Assembly (NCBI GenBank): GCA_934045905.1 | Contig: OW203770.1 | Span: 27,041,259 to 27,105,258 of the forward strand | Direction of reading: 5' to 3' | From: Leuctra nigra | Lineage: Eukaryota > Arthropoda > Insecta > Plecoptera > Leuctridae | DNA length: 64,000 nt | Part shown: positions 59,851-64,000 of the stretch, one piece after another | Numbering within the stretch: position 1 is the first letter of the stretch | Layout: each line of letters begins with the position of its first letter | Position numbers and translations under genes: made by a program | Notes under the pieces: model-generated | What the model saw: the letters and a program-made list of their open reading frames with translations, nothing else | What the model was told of the DNA's origin: nothing | Databases searched by the model: none

Positions 59851-61378
59851 ATATAACCTCGACGTTGACGCGCCATTAAACCAAACTAATTTAATCTAAT
59901 CTAATCTATTTATTTACGAAACTAACAGTATTTTATCAATTGCTTTAATTTTTCTATCTTATTTCTTTATTCATAGTTATTATTTGTTTCGAAATTGATA
60001 TTCATAAAATGCATTATGTAGTTTCATTCCAATTATTTATTTCGTGGTATTTACATTCAAATATCCCTTCTTGGCACGATGGCTCAGCGACAGCGCATGC
60101 GCAATGTTGAAGAGCCAAAGAGCCCTTCTCTCCCTAGCTCCTCGTATGGCGGCACAACTTGGTACTCATTTCCACCGCTAGATGTCCGTAGTTTCCCGTT
60201 TGCTTGACAGTTTCGTCGGGCCGAGATTGGTAACATTGTGTAGTAACCAAAATGTCCGTGGGATGGCGCCAGCGGTTGGGTATCATAGTAGTAGAAACTA
60301 AAATGTCCGTGGGAGAGCGCCAGCGGTTGGGTATCATTAGTGTGACTTTAGGGCTAAATGGGTTACCTATTAGAATCGACATTAATATTAGATTGAAACT
60401 TCGTAGTGCTTTAGATGAAGGATATTATCACTTCCCTGACTAAAAAAATGTTCGGGTAATCATTTAAAAATAACTCAATGCTGGGTAAAACTCCAAAATG
60501 CCTAATACAAAGTAAATTCTTACTCAGGCTCATCAGCTGTCAAAGTCTGCATTCTAGCAACTTATGACCGCATTAAACCTGTTCTATGAATTTATAAGTA
60601 TATATTTAGATATATTAGCAGTTCATAAACATTAAAACTACGAATTAAAGCAATGAGAAACATTTTAGATGAGAAAATAACACTAAAACTGAGCCGCCAT
60701 CTTGGTAACCCATCTCGGGTAAACGTAGTTCCAGGTATCATAGTAGTAACTAAAATGTCCGTGGGATGGCGCCAGAGTTGATTTTTCAAATTTTCGTCAT
60801 CTTGCCGCGTTCTTATCTTTACCAGTAAATAGTTTTCACGTGAAATCAAGATACGACTTTAGGCTTCATCTTTGTACTATATTAATACAAAGTAATAAAT
60901 GCAAAGATATACCTTGATGTGCACGCTAACGTATTCTACAATGTATAGTCAAGGAAATTAGATGGTTACACCAGAGTGAATGGAAAACACAGCCTTGTAT
61001 ACCTAAGATGAATAGTGTATCCACTGAACGCATTTAACATTGGGCCGAATGTAGATGATTTTGGGCGGCGAGTTTGATTGTCTCTCGATCGCAGCGCTAG
61101 TCTGCGCTGCGGTCAAAGATTCAACTATGAAATTTTAATATAATTTCTCATTCAAAATGCCATTTTAGGAACATATTTTGAATTATTATTATATTATTAT
61201 TTAAATAAAACAACTTTGGTTTAATAAATGCAATAACAAAGGGTAAATAAGATAATAAAATCTTAACACTATGTAGTTCCCCCATATGCCGCCAGGATCG
61301 CGTCGTTCTCGAGACAGTTCAAGGTCATATTTTATTCTCAAAAAATGTTACACGTTTTTGTGCTCAGTGGATACACTA
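59851..61378. other. Gene-free stretch with short direct repeats
   Basis: 60248-60340 has two tandem units of about 50 bp (AAAATGTCCGTGGGATGGCG, CCAGCGGTTGGGTATCAT) with a third at 60735-60778. A small ORF over the repeats is not convincing as a gene. Nothing else recognised. Confidence 0.5.
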
Positions 61379-61740
61379 CCCAGCAAACACAAGAGTGCAC
61401 GCCTTGTATCGTTTTTGTACCTTCATGCGGTGTTGTATTTGTGTTGTACAGAAGTTACAGGGCCGGCAAAATCATGTCCCGAAAATATGCACATTTTCCA
61501 TCATGTACAGCGTGCACCAACCCAGTTGCGGACCAGCATCTTTCTTGCACAAAACCAACTGCCATGAAAAGATACCTCGCCGTTAACTTACTTGCACTTA
61601 TCTTGCAGCCATGAAATGTACACTCCCAACACCGGGCGTGCATCGTCCGTGCGGATTGCGTGCACAAAATTTGCGCCAACGAAACGGCATCTTTCTTGCA
61701 CTTGCTCTTTCGCATGTAAAACGCTAGTTCCAAAATTAGC
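61379..61740 (+). mobile_element. L-related repeat end
   Basis: CCCAGCAAACACAAGAGTGCA start, then repeated TTTCTTGCAC and GTGCA words resembling the subterminal design of L. The far end is not found. Confidence 0.45.
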
Positions 61741-61871
61741 TACGGGGATCGCTACTTGTTCATGTTGCCGTATAAAACAAATATTATAGTATTCAAAATC
61801 GAAAAAATTATCTAGTTTCATACAAGGAGGTAGTTTGTACTGTGTGATAGAAGACATTGCAATTAGTACAT

Positions 61872-61968
61872 GAAAGACAATTTTATGAGACATGCACTGG
61901 ATTCGAACTCCGGTCGTCGATTTGGCGCGCTCCCGATGTATCCACTCCTCCACGGTGACGATGGAGGT
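61872..61968 (-). repeat. tRNA-related SINE-like sequence
   Basis: On the minus strand, GGAGGAGTGGATACATCGGG resembles a class II tRNA A box region and GGAGTTCGAATCCAG is an exact B box. The acceptor stem does not close, so it is a SINE head or tRNA relic, not a functional tRNA. Confidence 0.5.
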
Positions 61969-62608
61969 AGGAGGGTGAAATAAGCCACTTGACCGGCGAG
62001 CGAGCGCGAGCGATCGTACGACACAATTCTGATACAAAACGGGTACCTACCTACTGCTGGGGCACTCCAATACCGCGCAATTCAATTTGTTTAAAAGAAT
62101 ACATTAAGGATGATCTAGACCACGTGACCACCTACGTCATTACTTCAATATTCCCTGTCAAACATCAAAAGCAATGCGACGGCCATTGATATTCTTTGAA
62201 AAGAGGGCGAAAGAGGGTACACTTTCGTTCGAATAACTTCATAAATACCCTAGCTACAATAATTTGGTCTATACTGGAGGGACAACAAAAGATCGATCTC
62301 AATGTTTGATACGACACTTAAATAACGAAAATGCTCCCCTGAATTTAAAAAAATTGTACAAGTAGGGCAAAACAGTGTAAACAAGACACATTTGCCGTGG
62401 TTCGAACAATGGACAATACGACAATATTGAACACAAACCTGCACATATTTTTTATGTAATATTCCTCATTTTTCACAGCGATTATTTAAATGCTATTTAT
62501 AAAGCCCACACATCTACCAATTGTTCTAGCGAGCTCAAACTTCACATTTTATTTATTTAGACGTCGCCATTCATATTCCGTGTGATTTCGTGAATGTGAT
62601 GTGACGTC

Positions 62609-62836
62609 ATGGCGTATGAATACATTCGAAACTGTTCATTCAAGCACAGCCTTCTCAACAGAATTCAATCAAGTCAATTGGAATGTAGCTGGCGCTGGCG
62701 GGTTCTATTCAAATTTCGAAAAACCAAAAGCAATTCAGAGTATTGGCAAAGATTTTTCAGTAATAATATGTCTCATTCTAATTATAAAAAGTGGAACCAC
62801 TGCAGAACAAATGCTAGACTTGCAAGAGAGAGAAGG
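62609..62836 (+). CDS. Unrecognised ORF, possible first exon (doubtful)
   Basis: ATG in good context (GTCATGGCG), 76 codons, ending at a possible donor AG|GTAATA just before the stop. The product is basic with LFKFRKTKSNSEYWQRFF. A 109-codon ORF overlaps in another frame. No family recognised and no second exon visible to the window edge. Confidence 0.15.
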
Positions 62837-63394
62837 TAATAGTTGTATAGGTATAGGTCATACCTACTGTTCTAAATTCAAAATGCGCCAATTAGGATTA
62901 ATTTGGCTCGGTGATCCAGACCAACATTAGGTAGCTACCTACTAGGTACCTACCCATCTCATATTTTACACATTTTCAACCCAATCGATGAAGTATTTAG
63001 AGAGTTGTCATCATTTTAAGATTTTTGAAAGAGCTGTCAAAGAGATTTAAAGCAAAGTAGGTAGGTAGGTATACCTAGTACTATAAGTACAGGATACATA
63101 TAATCCGAGACCTGATTCAACAACTGCCTAGCAGTAAGCAAATCGGTTAGCAATGAGATTTTGCCATCAGCTTTATACACATTGAGATCCGCTAGCAATT
63201 GAAAATAGTAGTAGAATCGTGACACTGTTACCTAGGTATTCAAATATTCCAGAGTGTATAGTATAGAATTAGGAAAGTTACAATGAGCAACAGGAATATT
63301 TTTGTTATTAGTTATTATATCTTTGATTGAATGGAGCATGTTTAGTCATCAATGTGTTTATACACTTAGTGTTTTCCTAGTAGGTAGGTACATA

Positions 63395-63558
63395 CAGGAG
63401 CCCAAGTCTTGAAAAAAGCGTTTTGAAACCGTCTGGCGTTTTCATTGATCAAAACGAAAAAAGTTGAAGGCTAAGGTATAGTCGTCAACTTTTTTACGTT
63501 TTGATCAATGAAAACGCCAGACGGTTTCAAAACGCTTTTTTCAAGACTTGGGCTCCTG
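63395..63558. repeat. Near-perfect hairpin, 73/74-bp arms, 17-nt loop
   Basis: Arms 63395-63467 and 63485-63558 differ by one indel. The loop AGGCTAAGGTATAGTCG resembles the loop at 56459-56475 (14 of 17 identical). Confidence 0.95.
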
Positions 63559-63966
63559 GCACTGCCATGTTACGGATAAGAAACATACCTACTAGGTGTC
63601 CTATCTACCAGATTTGAGAAAAAATAATCCGAGATATCGACACAAACGCGTTTTAGACTTGAGAGAATGTTAAAAAGTTATTTTGGATCTACAGTCGTTT
63701 TACAATTAACTATATTACACTCCTTGGTACTGATTGCGCTAGATTTATTGGACGACAAGTATCGTATTTAACCAAATTGACACTGCAACACTTTTACACT
63801 TCATTCAAATAAAAATGTTAGTAATTTAAAGAGATCTAGATTATTAAAAACCGATCCGAAGTCAGCATTTTTTTGCAAATAGAACCTGATGATACATTAA
63901 TTTACTTTTAAATTCGAAAAATTCACAGCACGCAACTGGATTTACAATAGGTATTAGGTATAGGTA

Positions 63967-64000
63967 CACTCGGCAAAACAAAAATTGTTCGGTGACGAAA
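63967..64000. mobile_element. M-family element, left end (M3), leaves the window
   Basis: TA followed by CACTCGGCAAAACAAAAATT matches the M1/M2 terminus. The remainder is outside the window. Confidence 0.6.

Noticed and set aside
61588..62037. 149-codon minus-strand ORF
   Set aside because: It spans a SINE-like tRNA relic and the L-related repeat, so it is a chance open frame.

Overview
The window reads as metazoan, most likely arthropod, nuclear DNA. It is AT-rich, has one spliced gene with clean GT..AG introns, and is otherwise packed with eukaryotic mobile DNA. Islands of TAGGTACC/GTAGGTAG tetramers near both window ends are common in several insect genomes, but I cannot name the species from sequence alone. 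Nothing looks bacterial, organellar or viral.

1-3,700 (minus strand): the only convincing host-type gene. It is a four-exon THAP-domain/P-element-type transposase gene whose 3' end leaves the window at base 1. All three introns are phase 0. Exons 2 and 3 are a tandem duplication of one another. The 527-codon last exon is open to the window edge.

3,900-6,170 and 57,138-59,850: two inverted copies of one repeat family (termini CCCAGCAAACACA). 6,170-7,520: a B/K repeat fragment and unassigned DNA.

7,529-17,745: a 10.2 kb foldback element. Its very long terminal inverted repeats are themselves a 135-144 bp minisatellite. Exact inverted termini and an exact 9-bp target duplication (ACCTTTCAG) define it. 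Its core carries two nested hAT-type elements.

17,755-31,900: an LTR-like fragment, a LINE C-terminus, Helitron2/Helentron-like elements, and two paralogous copies of an unclassified repeat (K1, K2). Comparing K1 with K2 and K3 gives natural empty and filled sites for several insertions (TTAA-, TTA- and TA-flanked).

31,900-42,100: a 9-bp-TSD element, hAT elements at 33.5 and 35.4 kb, a Harbinger-like or unclassified element at 37.8-39.2 kb with a TTAA element inside, and a 126-bp-arm hairpin whose loop matches the histone mRNA 3' stem-loop.

42,113-48,030: a nested stack of inverted-repeat elements rich in ETS/CRE-like composite motifs. 48,700-55,600: a second copy (K3 and following) of the 28.9-33.5 kb block, carrying different insertions. 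56,000-64,000: tandem repeats, a GC-rich island, two related hairpins with covarying stems, SINE-like tRNA sequence and no recognisable gene.

In functional terms the window holds one transposase-like gene and many non-autonomous elements that would need transposases from elsewhere (hAT, MULE/foldback, piggyBac-like, Harbinger-like, TA-specific, Helitron2).
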